Part shown: piece by piece, positions 56,150 through 63,874 of the stretch | Position numbering within the stretch: position 1 is the stretch's first letter | How the letters are laid out: every line of letters begins with the position of its first letter | Assembly (NCBI RefSeq): GCF_003610785.1 | Contig: NZ_RAQQ01000025.1 | Coordinates: 28,165 to 92,164 of the forward strand | Length of the DNA stretch: 64,000 nt | Direction: 5' to 3' | Origin: Micromonospora globbae | GTDB taxonomy: Bacteria > Actinomycetota > Actinomycetes > Mycobacteriales > Micromonosporaceae | Translations under genes and position numbers: made by a program | Notes under the pieces: generated by a model | The model's database searches: none | What the model was told of the DNA's origin: nothing | The model's input: the letters and a program-made list of their open reading frames with translations, nothing else

Positions 56150-57673
56150 ATGACGACCTCACCCCTCGACCGTGCTGCCGACTCCTTCGCCGCCGAACTC
56201 GCGCGGCAGCGGACCGCGCGAGGGCTGTCCAAGAAACAGCTGGCCGTGCTGATGGGCTTCGACCCGTCGTACGTCAGCCACGTCGAGGGGCGGCGGCACC
56301 GCCCGACCGAGGACTTCGCCCGGCGGGCCGAGGCCGTCCTGGAGGCCGGCGGCGTCATCTGGCAGCGCTTCCGGGAGTACGACGAGGTGCGGCACACCCG
56401 CGCCGGGCTGCCGCAGCGGGAGCTGTCCCCACCCGGGCAGTGGCTGCCCCCGGGCACCGGCCTCGTGGTCGAACGGGAACTCGCCACGCTCACCCACACC
56501 GACGAGGGCTACCTGTGCGTGATCCGGCGGGAGCTGTACAACGCGGGAACGGAGCCCGTCACCCGCTACCTGGTCCGGGTAGCGGTCGACCGCTACCCGA
56601 ACGATCCGGGCCGCTCCAACCGGCACCACCGGGAGCATCCGCTCACCTTCGCCGAGTTGCAGCTGCGGGCGTACCGGGACGACGGCGGCGAACGCGAGCC
56701 GATGCACTGGCGGGCCAAGCACGACCGGGACGCCTTCAAGGAGATCTGGCTGCTCTTCGAGAACGGCGAGCGGCGCTTCCCGCTCTACCCGGGGGACCGC
56801 GCCACCATCGAGTACGCCTACCGAGTCGGCGCGGAGAAGTGGGGGCCCTGGTTCCAGCGGGCGGTCCGGGTGCCCACCCGGCACCTGGCCGTACGCCTCG
56901 ACCTGCCGGCCGTGCTCGACCCACAGGTCTGGGGCGCGGAGACCTCGCTGTCAGCGGAGGAGGGCCCGCTGCGTACGCCGGTGCAGCGGCACGACGAGGG
57001 TGACCGCGCGATCTTCGAGTGGCAGACCGACGACCCCCCGCTCAACGCCCGCTACCGGATGCAGTGGCGGTTCCGCGCCCGCCCGGAGCCGGACCACGAC
57101 GCCCCGCCGGAGGGCCGGGTCCGCCCCAGCGACCGGATGCGTGCCGCCGGGGTCGTGCAGCGCGGCGACGACCTGCTGCGCCAGCCCGCCCGGCCGTTCG
57201 ACCTCCCCGCCGAGGAGGGGACGGCCCGGAAGGTGGTCGACCGTCTCTGCGCCACGCTGGCCCGCCTCGACGAACTGCACCCGTTCAGCAAGGGGGTCGG
57301 CATCGCGGCGCCGCAGCTCGGCATCGGACGCGCGGCGGCCGTCGTCCGCCCGCCCGACCGGAACGCCGAACCGGTCGTGCTGCTCAACCCGCGCGTGGTC
57401 GATGTGTCCCCGGACACCGACGAGCAGTACGAGGGCTGCCTCTCCTTCTTCGACCACCGCGGTCTCGTGCCCCGGCCGCTGCGGGTCGACGTCGAGCACG
57501 CCCAGTGGGACGGCAGCCGGATCATCACGTCGTTCGAGTACGGCATGGCCCGGCTCGTCGCGCACGAGATCGACCACCTGGAGGGGAGGCTCTACGTGGA
57601 CCGGATGACCCCCGGCGTGCCGCTGGTCCCCGTCGAGGAGTACCGGGAGACCGGCCGCCCCTGGCGTTACTGA
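56150..57673 (+). CDS. XRE-type DNA-binding / peptide deformylase fusion protein
   Basis: A 507-aa multi-domain protein. Residues about 8-75 are an XRE helix-turn-helix (RTARGLSKKQLAVLMGFDPS, YVSHVEGRRHRPTED). Residues about 110-290 are a beta-rich middle part (LCVIRRELYNAG, WLLFENGERRFPLYPGD). The C-terminal 160 residues are a peptide deformylase with all three motifs: GVGIAAPQLG, EGCLSF and HEIDHLEGRLYVDR. Metal ligands Cys and two His plus catalytic Glu are intact. Start ATG 56150 has GAGGAA 5-8 nt upstream. Because it is a fusion, it is unlikely to be the housekeeping deformylase; it may regulate or act in translation defence (inference). Confidence 0.9.
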   Translation: MTTSPLDRAADSFAAELARQRTARGLSKKQLAVLMGFDPSYVSHVEGRRHRPTEDFARRAEAVLEAGGVIWQRFREYDEVRHTRAGLPQRELSPPGQWLPPGTGLVVERELATLTHTDEGYLCVIRRELYNAGTEPVTRYLVRVAVDRYPNDPGRSNRHHREHPLTFAELQLRAYRDDGGEREPMHWRAKHDRDAFKEIWLLFENGERRFPLYPGDRATIEYAYRVGAEKWGPWFQRAVRVPTRHLAVRLDLPAVLDPQVWGAETSLSAEEGPLRTPVQRHDEGDRAIFEWQTDDPPLNARYRMQWRFRARPEPDHDAPPEGRVRPSDRMRAAGVVQRGDDLLRQPARPFDLPAEEGTARKVVDRLCATLARLDELHPFSKGVGIAAPQLGIGRAAAVVRPPDRNAEPVVLLNPRVVDVSPDTDEQYEGCLSFFDHRGLVPRPLRVDVEHAQWDGSRIITSFEYGMARLVAHEIDHLEGRLYVDRMTPGVPLVPVEEYRETGRPWRY

Positions 57674-57740
57674 CCACCCGGCTGCTCGCCCTCGGCTACG
57701 AGGCCGCCGCGGGCGAACCCGTCCCCCCGGGGGCGGGGGG

Positions 57741-57780
57741 CCGGGGCGCGTGCCCCAGGGGGCAGGGGCACGCGCCCCGG
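57741..57780. terminator. 16-bp perfect hairpin between convergent genes
   Basis: CCGGGGCGCGTGCCCC (57741-57756) pairs exactly with 57765-57780 around an 8-nt loop. It lies between the deformylase fusion and the flavohaemoprotein and can end both transcripts. Confidence 0.85.
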
Positions 57781-57797
57781 ATGGGGGGAGAAAAGCC

Positions 57798-58913
57798 TCA
57801 GAGATCGCCGAAGGTGTCGTACCGGATGCGCGGCGGCGGGACGTCGTCGGCCGCGAGCACCCGCAGGGTCGACCGCACCATGGGCGCCGAACCGGACACG
57901 TAGCAGTCGTGCGCCGTCCACGGGCCGTAGCGGCCGAGCACGTCCGCGATGTCGCCCTGCTCACCGTCGAAGTCCGGGTCCTCGCTGCACGCCGGGGTCA
58001 CCGACAGCCACGGGTGCGCGGCCACCAGTTCGCGCAGGCCGGCCAGCCCGTACAGGTCGGCCTCCCGGCGGGCACCGTAGAAGACGTGCACCCACCGGGT
58101 GCGGTTGTACGTGGCCAGCTCCTCCACGAGCGCCTTGATCGGCGCGAGCCCGACCCCGCCGGCCACGCAGAGGATGTCCCGCTCCGAGGTGCGGTCCAGC
58201 GTCATCGAGCCCATCGGCGCCGCCAGCCGCAGCAGGTCGCCCGGCTTCACCCGGCGGACCAGCGCCCCCGAGACCCAGCCGGCGCCGGCGGACCGGACGT
58301 GGAACTCCAGCACGTTCTCCTCGTTCGGGGCGTTCGCCACCGAGTACGTCCGCCACACCCGCGGGTGGTGCCGCGGCACCTCCACGCTCACGTACTGGCC
58401 GGCCTTCCACGACATCGGGTGCTGGAGGGCGCGGACGGTCAGCACGGCCGTGTCGGCGCCGTGCCGCTCGTGGGTCAGCACCTCCGCGTGCCAGTACGGC
58501 GGGTTGTCGTCCGCCGCCGCCCCGGCCAGCATCTTCTCCGAGATCGCCGCGTACGCGTCCCGCCAGGCCTGGTCGTACTCCAGGTTCCAGCCGTCGCCGG
58601 CCGTGGTGCGCAGCGCGTCCAGCAGCGCGACGCCCATGGTCGCGTAGTGCTCCGCCTCGACCTGGTACTTCCGGTGGTCGCGGCCCAGCGCCCGCAGGAA
58701 CTCGTCGAAGCTCTCCGGGTCGCCCACCGTGTGGATGGCCGTGATGATCGCCTCGAGCAGCCGGTCGCCCTGCCCGCTCATCTGCACCGGGAAGAGCTGC
58801 CGCAGGTCCGGGTCGAGCAGGAACAGGCGGGCGTAGAAGTACTCGCTGAGCCGCTCCCGGTGCTCTTCCACCAGGGTCCAGCTCTCCTTCAGCAGCCGCG
58901 CGACGTCCTCCAT
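57798..58913 (-). CDS. Flavohaemoprotein-like globin/FAD-NAD reductase
   Basis: 371-aa two-domain protein. The globin domain (about 1-135: LLKESWTLVEEHRERLSEYF, RLFLLDPDLRQLFP, RDHRKYQVEAEHYATMG with the haem-binding His region) is fused to a ferredoxin-reductase module with the FAD motif RTYSVANAP, VRRVKPGDLLRLAAPMGSMT, the NAD motif VAGGVGLAPIKALVEEL and HDCYVSGSAPMVRSTL. It probably converts nitric oxide to nitrate. ATG 58913 is chosen because the protein starts MEDVARLLKESW; the longer frame to 58985 has no support. It is divergent from the CPBP gene. Confidence 0.92.
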   Translation of the reverse strand: MEDVARLLKESWTLVEEHRERLSEYFYARLFLLDPDLRQLFPVQMSGQGDRLLEAIITAIHTVGDPESFDEFLRALGRDHRKYQVEAEHYATMGVALLDALRTTAGDGWNLEYDQAWRDAYAAISEKMLAGAAADDNPPYWHAEVLTHERHGADTAVLTVRALQHPMSWKAGQYVSVEVPRHHPRVWRTYSVANAPNEENVLEFHVRSAGAGWVSGALVRRVKPGDLLRLAAPMGSMTLDRTSERDILCVAGGVGLAPIKALVEELATYNRTRWVHVFYGARREADLYGLAGLRELVAAHPWLSVTPACSEDPDFDGEQGDIADVLGRYGPWTAHDCYVSGSAPMVRSTLRVLAADDVPPPRIRYDTFGDL

Positions 58914-58979
58914 GGGCCCGCTCCCTCTCCTGACGGTGAATGGGGCGAAGACAGGATCTCCACGGAGCGTGTCCGCCGG

Positions 58980-58996
58980 TCGCACAGAATGTGCGA
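58980..58996. promoter_or_regulatory. 7-bp inverted repeat upstream of the flavohaemoprotein (candidate operator)
   Basis: TCGCACA-GAA-TGTGCGA, a perfect dyad with a 3-bp centre, lies about 70 bp before the flavohaemoprotein ATG and about 60 bp before the CPBP start. Its regulator (possibly a nitric-oxide sensor) cannot be named. Confidence 0.5.
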
Positions 58997-59056
58997 TCGG
59001 CTCACGAGGGGTGTTCGGCGGTGCCGGCGGGCGCTCCCGTCGGGCAGAGTGGTGCG

Positions 59057-59827
59057 GTGACCCTTGAGCTCACCCGCCCGGTGTCGCGCCGGACACTGGG
59101 TACCGAGACGTTGCTGGTCCTCGGCCTCTCCCTCGGCCAGTCGGCCGTCTACGCGGTCGTCTCGATCATCGCGAAGCTGACCGCCGAGGGGCCGCTGTCC
59201 AAGCAGACCGCGGCACTGAACACCTCCGCGTCCACGAGGCCGTACCTCGATCTGACGTACCAGCTTCTCGGGATCGTCTTCGCGCTGCTGCCCGTGCTGC
59301 TCGCCGTACACCTGCTGGGGCGCGACCCCGGTGACCCGGCGCGGACGCTCGGCCTCGACGCCCGGCGGCCCGGGTCGGACCTCGCGCGCGGCGCGGGCCT
59401 GGCGGCGTTGATCGGGCTGCCCGGGCTGGCGCTGTTCTGGGTGGCGGCCCAGCTCGGCGTCAACGCGACCCTGGTGCCGGCCTCCCTGCCCGACATCTGG
59501 TGGGCCGTGCCCGTGCTCATCCTCGCCGCCGTGCAGAACGCCGTGCTGGAGGAGGTGATCGTGGTCGGCTACCTGGTGACCCGGTTGCGCCAGCTCCAGT
59601 GGCGGCTCGGCGCGGTCGTCGCGGCGAGCGCGCTGCTCCGCGGCTCCTACCACCTCTACCAGGGGTTCGGGGCGTTCGTCGGCAACGCCGTGATGGGCGT
59701 GGTGTTCAGCCTCTTCTACCTGCGCACGCGGCGGGTGATGCCGCTGGTCGTCGCGCACACGCTGCTCGACGTGGTGGCCTTCGTGGGGTACGCGCTGCTG
59801 CCCAAGTCGTGGTTCGACTGGCTCTGA
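59057..59827 (+). CDS. CPBP family intramembrane protein
   Basis: A 256-aa protein with 7-8 hydrophobic segments in the CPBP (CAAX protease/bacteriocin-processing) family. Motif 1 is EEVIVVGYLVTRL, which has the two Glu but not the usual Arg five residues later; motif 2 LLRGSYHLYQGFG has the conserved His; motif 3 AHTLLDVVAFVGY has His and Asp. It may be an active or a partly degenerate intramembrane protease. Start GTG 59057 is 6 nt after CAGAGT; the longer frame from 58940 is not supported. Confidence 0.85.
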   Translation: MTLELTRPVSRRTLGTETLLVLGLSLGQSAVYAVVSIIAKLTAEGPLSKQTAALNTSASTRPYLDLTYQLLGIVFALLPVLLAVHLLGRDPGDPARTLGLDARRPGSDLARGAGLAALIGLPGLALFWVAAQLGVNATLVPASLPDIWWAVPVLILAAVQNAVLEEVIVVGYLVTRLRQLQWRLGAVVAASALLRGSYHLYQGFGAFVGNAVMGVVFSLFYLRTRRVMPLVVAHTLLDVVAFVGYALLPKSWFDWL

Positions 59828-59839
59828 CCAGGCGCGCGG

Positions 59840-59889
59840 GCGGTTGGCGTGTGGGGCGGTTGGCGTGTGCCGGCGGTTGGCGTGTGCCG
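59840..59889. repeat. Short tandem repeat, about 17 bp, three copies
   Basis: GCGGTTGGCGTGTG starts at 59840, 59856 and 59873, separated by short GC spacers. The array follows the CPBP stop codon. The rest of the 209-bp gap to the next gene is also repetitive (GTGTGCCGG words) but shows no open frame of interest. Confidence 0.7.
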
Positions 59890-60036
59890 GCGCCTTCGAG
59901 AGTGCGTCGGCGGCCGAATCTGTGCCGGCGCCTTCAGTGTGCCGCGGCCGTCGAGGTGTGTGTGCCGGACCCTCGGAGCTGACGACGTGAACGAATCAGG
60001 CGCGCCCGCCCGCCCACGGCAACAGCCGGACCTGCG

Positions 60037-61986
60037 TCAGGCCCCCCGCGGCGGCCGGTAGGCGGTGATCGCGCGGGCCGCCAGCCGTACGGCCGCCGCC
60101 GCGTCACCGGCCGCCGCGGCGAGCACCGCGGCGCCCGGCAGCAGCCGCGACGCCAGCCGCAGCGCCAGCCAGCCGCCGGCCTGGGCGGCGAGCGGCGCGG
60201 CCAACCGCCACGCCGCCTCCGCCGCGCGCGGCCACGGCGCCTCTCGCGGCCCGTCCAACGCCCGCGCCGCCTCCAGAGCGGTACGCGCACTCGACCCGTC
60301 CGGGTGCACCTGCGTCAACACCAGCAGCTCGGCGGCCCGATCGGGATGAGCCGGGTCGCGTCCGTACGCCGCGGCCAGGTGCAGCACCAGGTTGGCCTGC
60401 GTCCAGAGCACCGCCGCCAGTTCGGCGAGCGGCGCGAGGACACCGGCCAGGGCCGCCGTGGCCCCACCCGCCCCGGCCAGCCGTACGAACCGCCGGGTGG
60501 CGAGCCGGGCAAGGCCGTCCGGCGTGGCATCGGGGTACGCCATGCGCAGCCGCTCGGCCCACGCGCCGGCCCCCGGACCGAGCGCCTCCACGGCGGCCAG
60601 GGCCAGCAGCTCCGGGGCGAAACCGGGATGGTCCAGCACCCGGGCGGTGATCGCCCGCAGGTCGTACGCCGGAGGGGCCGGGGGCGGCTCGGTGGCCGGC
60701 TTCCCGGCGGTGGCCGGGGTGGCGGTCGCCGTCCGGTCCGTGGCCGTGGTGGTGGCCTGCGTCGCGGTGGCCTCGGTGGTCGCCTTCGTCGCGGTGGCCT
60801 TGGTGGTCGGCGCGCCGGCCGTCTTCCGGGCGGGGGTCTTGGTGGTGGGTGTCGCGGCGGTGGCTTTGCGGGCGGGGGTCTTGGTGGTCGTCGCGGTCGC
60901 CTTCCGGGCAGGGGTCTTGGTGGTGGCCGTCGCGGTCGCCTTCCGGGCGGCGGCTTTCCGAGCGCCCGCCTTCGGCGCGGCGGTCTCCTCCGCGACTTCC
61001 GCCTGACGCGGTGTGGCTGCCTCCGCCGGCGGTTTCACCTGGGGCGTGACTGCCTCGGCCGGCGGTTTCGCCTCGCGGGTGGCCGCCGTGGCGTTTGCCG
61101 GTGGTGCCGTCCCCTCCGCGGCTGTCGAGGACACCGGCTCCGAGTCCGCCGGGGCGTTCGTCCCCGCCGAAGGGGCCGCCGGCCGGACGGGTCCCGTCTC
61201 GGAGCGGGGCGTCGCTGTGGGGGCCGTCGTCGACGCGGGCGTGGCCTGGCCAGGAGCGGCGGCGTCGGCAACCCCGGCCGGGGGCGCGGTCCCGCCAGGG
61301 GTCACGGATGTGCCAGCGGACGCAGCGCGGGGCGAGGCTTTTCGGGTGGACGCCTGCGGCGATGACCTGCGGACGGACGTCCGCTTCGTGGTGGAAGCCG
61401 CTTTTCTGCCCGCCTTGGCGGGGCCGGTTGGGATCTCCGCCGACGGCTGCTCCTGTGGCGCTGGCGGATCCTGCGCGAGCTGGTCCGGTGCCGTCTGGTC
61501 CTGCGTGGGCTCGTCCGGTGCCGCCTGATCCTGCGCGGCCTGGCCCTGTGGCGGTTGGTCCTGTGCGGGCTGGTCCTGTACCGGTTCCTCCTCTGCGACC
61601 TGATGCTGTGCCGGTTGGACCTGGGCCTGGCGGTCGGGTGCTGGCCGGGCCGCCGCCGGCTGCTCGGGCGCAGGCCGTTCCGCCGGCTCGTCCGTCGCGC
61701 CGGCTGGGTCCTCGGCTCGCGCTGTCGGTCGTCGGGCCGACTGCCGAGGCACCGCCCGGTCGGGCTCGGGCGGCTGGAAGAGCACGGTGGCAGCGCCCTT
61801 GACCCGCCGGGTGGGGCGGGCCTTCTCGTCGGCCGTCTTCGCCGCGCTCTCTCCGGCCGGGGGTGGCGCGGGTTCCGATGCGGTTTGCGGCACGGATGGC
61901 GGCCTGAAGGTGGGCCTCGGGGAACGCCGGCGAGCCCCGTCAGCAGGCTCGCGGCGGGTCGGCTCGCTCGGGGGCTGCTCCTGCAT
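60037..61986 (-). CDS. Histone-H1-like low-complexity protein fused to an EcsC-like C-terminus
   Basis: A 649-aa protein. Residues 1-200 are Pro/Gln/Ala-rich with repeated PAQDQPPQ-type units; 200-460 are Ala/Lys/Thr/Pro-rich with KATATTTKTPARKAT repeats, much like the C-tail of histone H1 and actinobacterial HupS/HU-like tails; 470-649 form an Ala-rich helical domain with hydrophobic segments (GATAALAGVLAPLAELAAVL, then NLVLHLAAAYGRDPAHPDRAA) typical of EcsC-family proteins. DNA binding by the basic part is likely but unproven. ATG 61986 is 8 nt after TACTCT (62000-61995), suggesting a leaderless mRNA. Confidence 0.78.
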   Translation of the reverse strand: MQEQPPSEPTRREPADGARRRSPRPTFRPPSVPQTASEPAPPPAGESAAKTADEKARPTRRVKGAATVLFQPPEPDRAVPRQSARRPTARAEDPAGATDEPAERPAPEQPAAARPAPDRQAQVQPAQHQVAEEEPVQDQPAQDQPPQGQAAQDQAAPDEPTQDQTAPDQLAQDPPAPQEQPSAEIPTGPAKAGRKAASTTKRTSVRRSSPQASTRKASPRAASAGTSVTPGGTAPPAGVADAAAPGQATPASTTAPTATPRSETGPVRPAAPSAGTNAPADSEPVSSTAAEGTAPPANATAATREAKPPAEAVTPQVKPPAEAATPRQAEVAEETAAPKAGARKAAARKATATATTKTPARKATATTTKTPARKATAATPTTKTPARKTAGAPTTKATATKATTEATATQATTTATDRTATATPATAGKPATEPPPAPPAYDLRAITARVLDHPGFAPELLALAAVEALGPGAGAWAERLRMAYPDATPDGLARLATRRFVRLAGAGGATAALAGVLAPLAELAAVLWTQANLVLHLAAAYGRDPAHPDRAAELLVLTQVHPDGSSARTALEAARALDGPREAPWPRAAEAAWRLAAPLAAQAGGWLALRLASRLLPGAAVLAAAAGDAAAAVRLAARAITAYRPPRGA

Positions 61987-62132
61987 ATCGATGGAGAGTA
62001 GTCCTGATGACGCCCGCGCACAGCGCTCACGTGCGGCGGGCCGGAGGTCGTTCAGCGCCGCTCGCGAAGTCGCTTTGCCCCCGGTGGGTGCTGCCCTGTA
62101 TCCTCGGGCGCGGTGGCCTGCCGGGTCGCCAG

Positions 62133-62223
62133 GGAGACTTCGCCTAGTCTGGTCTATGGCGCCGCACTGCTAATGCGGTTGGGGTCTTAAAGCCCCTCCC
62201 GGGTTCGAATCCCGGAGTCTCCG
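62133..62223 (+). tRNA. tRNA-Ser, anticodon GCU
   Basis: Class II tRNA of 91 nt: the acceptor GGAGACT pairs with AGTCTCC, the anticodon loop CTGCTAA reads GCT at 62169-62171, there is a long variable arm, and the T-loop is TTCGAAT. CCA not encoded. Confidence 0.97.
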
Positions 62224-62258
62224 CGCGAAAGTCGGTCGTGTAGGCTGGCTGAGCACCA

Positions 62259-62331
62259 GCGCCCGTAGCTCAACGGATAGAGCATCTGACTACGGATCAG
62301 AAGGTTAGGGGTTCGAGTCCCTTCGGGCGCG
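62259..62331 (+). tRNA. tRNA-Arg, anticodon ACG
   Basis: 73 nt: the acceptor GCGCCCG pairs with CGGGCGC, the anticodon loop CTACGGA reads ACG at 62292-62294, and the T-loop is TTCGAGT. CCA not encoded. It lies 35 bp after tRNA-Ser(GCU) and is followed by a strong terminator, so the two may be co-transcribed. Confidence 0.97.
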
Positions 62332-62340
62332 CAAGATCAT

Positions 62341-62376
62341 AAGGGCCTGACCTGCGGAAACGCAGGTCGGGCCCTT
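62341..62376 (+). terminator. Long hairpin terminator after tRNA-Arg
   Basis: AAGGGCCTGACCTGCG (62341-62356) pairs with CGCAGGTCGGGCCCTT (62361-62376) around a GAAA loop, with one G-U pair. It is followed by TGCTT, an almost classic intrinsic terminator. Confidence 0.9.
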
Positions 62377-62903
62377 TGCTTGTCCGTCCCTTGTGGACGT
62401 GTGGCTGCTCGGTGGCTGCTCGTCCGACGAGCGTGCCCTACGTCCCGCCGTTTCCAGGGGAGTCCAGGTGGGTCCGGCTGGGTCTGAGCGGCGGTAAGGC
62501 TGAGAGCGGTCGAGCTGATAGACGAAGCTCGATTGCGACGTCGGTGGGGCGGGTTGGTCGCGAATTGCCATGACCAAATGGAGAAGGCGCGCGGCCGTGA
62601 GCGCTCGTGCCGCACGGTGGTCGCCCGTGCGCTGCCGTCAGCTGCGGCTGGGACATCGCCCTGGGCCCCCTCCGCGCCACCGTCGGCCAGCGGCCCCGCT
62701 CGGATCGACCACGCCCCGATGGGCTATGTTGGGAGGAGCGGTGGCTCTGCGCCACCCGTTTCTCCTGTCGCCCGTGGCCCACGCTCCTGCGCGACACCGA
62801 GGGACAAGGGCCGAAAGCTCGTCGCAGACGATGATCACCGATGGCGGATGTCGTACCCCCTCGGTGGTGGCGTGGGCACCACGAGGGAGAGACGGACATC
62901 GTC
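62377..62903. other. Region without a clear gene, downstream of tRNA-Arg
   Basis: About 530 bp of less uniform composition than the rest. Several short open frames occur on both strands (for example 62305-62577 minus and 62533-62907 plus), but none has a ribosome site or a family I recognise. Position next to a tRNA 3' end suggests a remnant of an integrated element, not proven. Confidence 0.4.
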
Positions 62904-63659
62904 ATGAGCAAGAACCCGCAGGCCAAGAGACTCGCCAAGGGCTTCAACATCTCGTACTCCGAGGCGCTGGGCGTCGTCCGCGACGAGTCGGAGCTCGCCG
63001 AGGAGATGGCCGACCACGAGAACATCTCGATTCGGGCCGCGATGGTGAAGCTGGCGGCGGACTACCCGATGGTGAAGGCGAGAGCCGTCCAGGAGGGCGT
63101 TTCGTTCCGGACCGCTCTCGACCGGGTTCGGGACGAGCAAGCCCGGCAGCGCCGGTTAAGCAACGCGGCGGCCTCGTTCCCCTCCGTGGAGGATCTGCTG
63201 CGCAAGGCACTGGTCGGTGCCTGCGACGACCTAACCGACCAGCCCGTTCACCGCGACGGCGACGACAACTACGAGATCCACGGCCTGGACTTCGACGACG
63301 TTCACCTGCCTGACTACGTCGAAGAGCTCGAAGTCGACGTGGCCACCCCGGACCTGGACACGATGGTCTGGGACGAGGCGGAGGAGTACGAGGGCGATAC
63401 CCACGTGGGCACGGTCAAGGTGCACGCGGAAGTGAGCCTCTACGGATTCATGTACCGGGCTGACACCTACGCTCACGAGGAGGAGATCACGGTGATCGTG
63501 CCGGACTGGAACGAGCGGACCTCCCAGGTGTCGCTCCGCCGGCAGGTGATCCTAGAGTTCAACGCGACCGTCATCCCGGGGGCCGAGTCGGTCGAGCTGG
63601 AGTTCGTCTCCGCCACCACCGACGAGTTCCCGCCCGACCCGCACAGCATCGTCGGGTGA
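62904..63659 (+). CDS. Uncharacterised protein, N-terminal helical repeats plus beta-rich C-terminus
   Basis: A 251-aa protein I cannot place in a family. The N-third holds three short similar units: ISYSEALGVVRDESEL, ISIRAAMVKLAADYP and VSFRTALDRVRDEQAR, like repeated small helices or divergent helix-turn-helix units. The C-half is acidic and beta-rich (VKVHAEVSLYGFMYRADTYA, QVILEFNATVIPGAESVELE). The rare Leu codon TTA occurs at 63156-63158. ATG 62904 is chosen for MSKNPQAKRLAKGF; ATG 62841 would add 21 residues. Location between tRNA-Arg and an IS5 copy suggests accessory DNA. A hairpin terminator follows. Confidence 0.7.
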   Translation: MSKNPQAKRLAKGFNISYSEALGVVRDESELAEEMADHENISIRAAMVKLAADYPMVKARAVQEGVSFRTALDRVRDEQARQRRLSNAAASFPSVEDLLRKALVGACDDLTDQPVHRDGDDNYEIHGLDFDDVHLPDYVEELEVDVATPDLDTMVWDEAEEYEGDTHVGTVKVHAEVSLYGFMYRADTYAHEEEITVIVPDWNERTSQVSLRRQVILEFNATVIPGAESVELEFVSATTDEFPPDPHSIVG

Positions 63660-63672
63660 CTGACCCGCGAGC

Positions 63673-63716
63673 GGCGCCGCCTCTGCCCCCGCCGGAAGGC
63701 CGGTGGAGGCGGCGCC
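63673..63716 (+). terminator. Hairpin terminator after the uncharacterised gene
   Basis: GGCGCCGCCTC (63673-63683) pairs perfectly with GAGGCGGCGCC (63706-63716), with an inner GCCGG/CCGGT stem, 13 nt after the stop. The rest of the gap up to the insertion sequence has no gene. Confidence 0.8.
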
Positions 63717-63874
63717 TCGCCTGTCGGCCCGCGATGACCCGCTGTAACGCCTGCCCGCCAGCCGACGGTCACGATGGTAGGCCCCGGCGAGCTGGGTGAT
63801 CAGAACATGCGTGCCAACCCGAGGGATAGCGCGGTGCGCGATGTCGGCACCGACAGTTAGGCTATCCGGCGTTA

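Noticed and set aside
62305..62577. Remnant integrase after tRNA-Arg
   Set aside because: The minus-strand frame runs into the tRNA, but contains no tyrosine-recombinase motif; only its position is suggestive.
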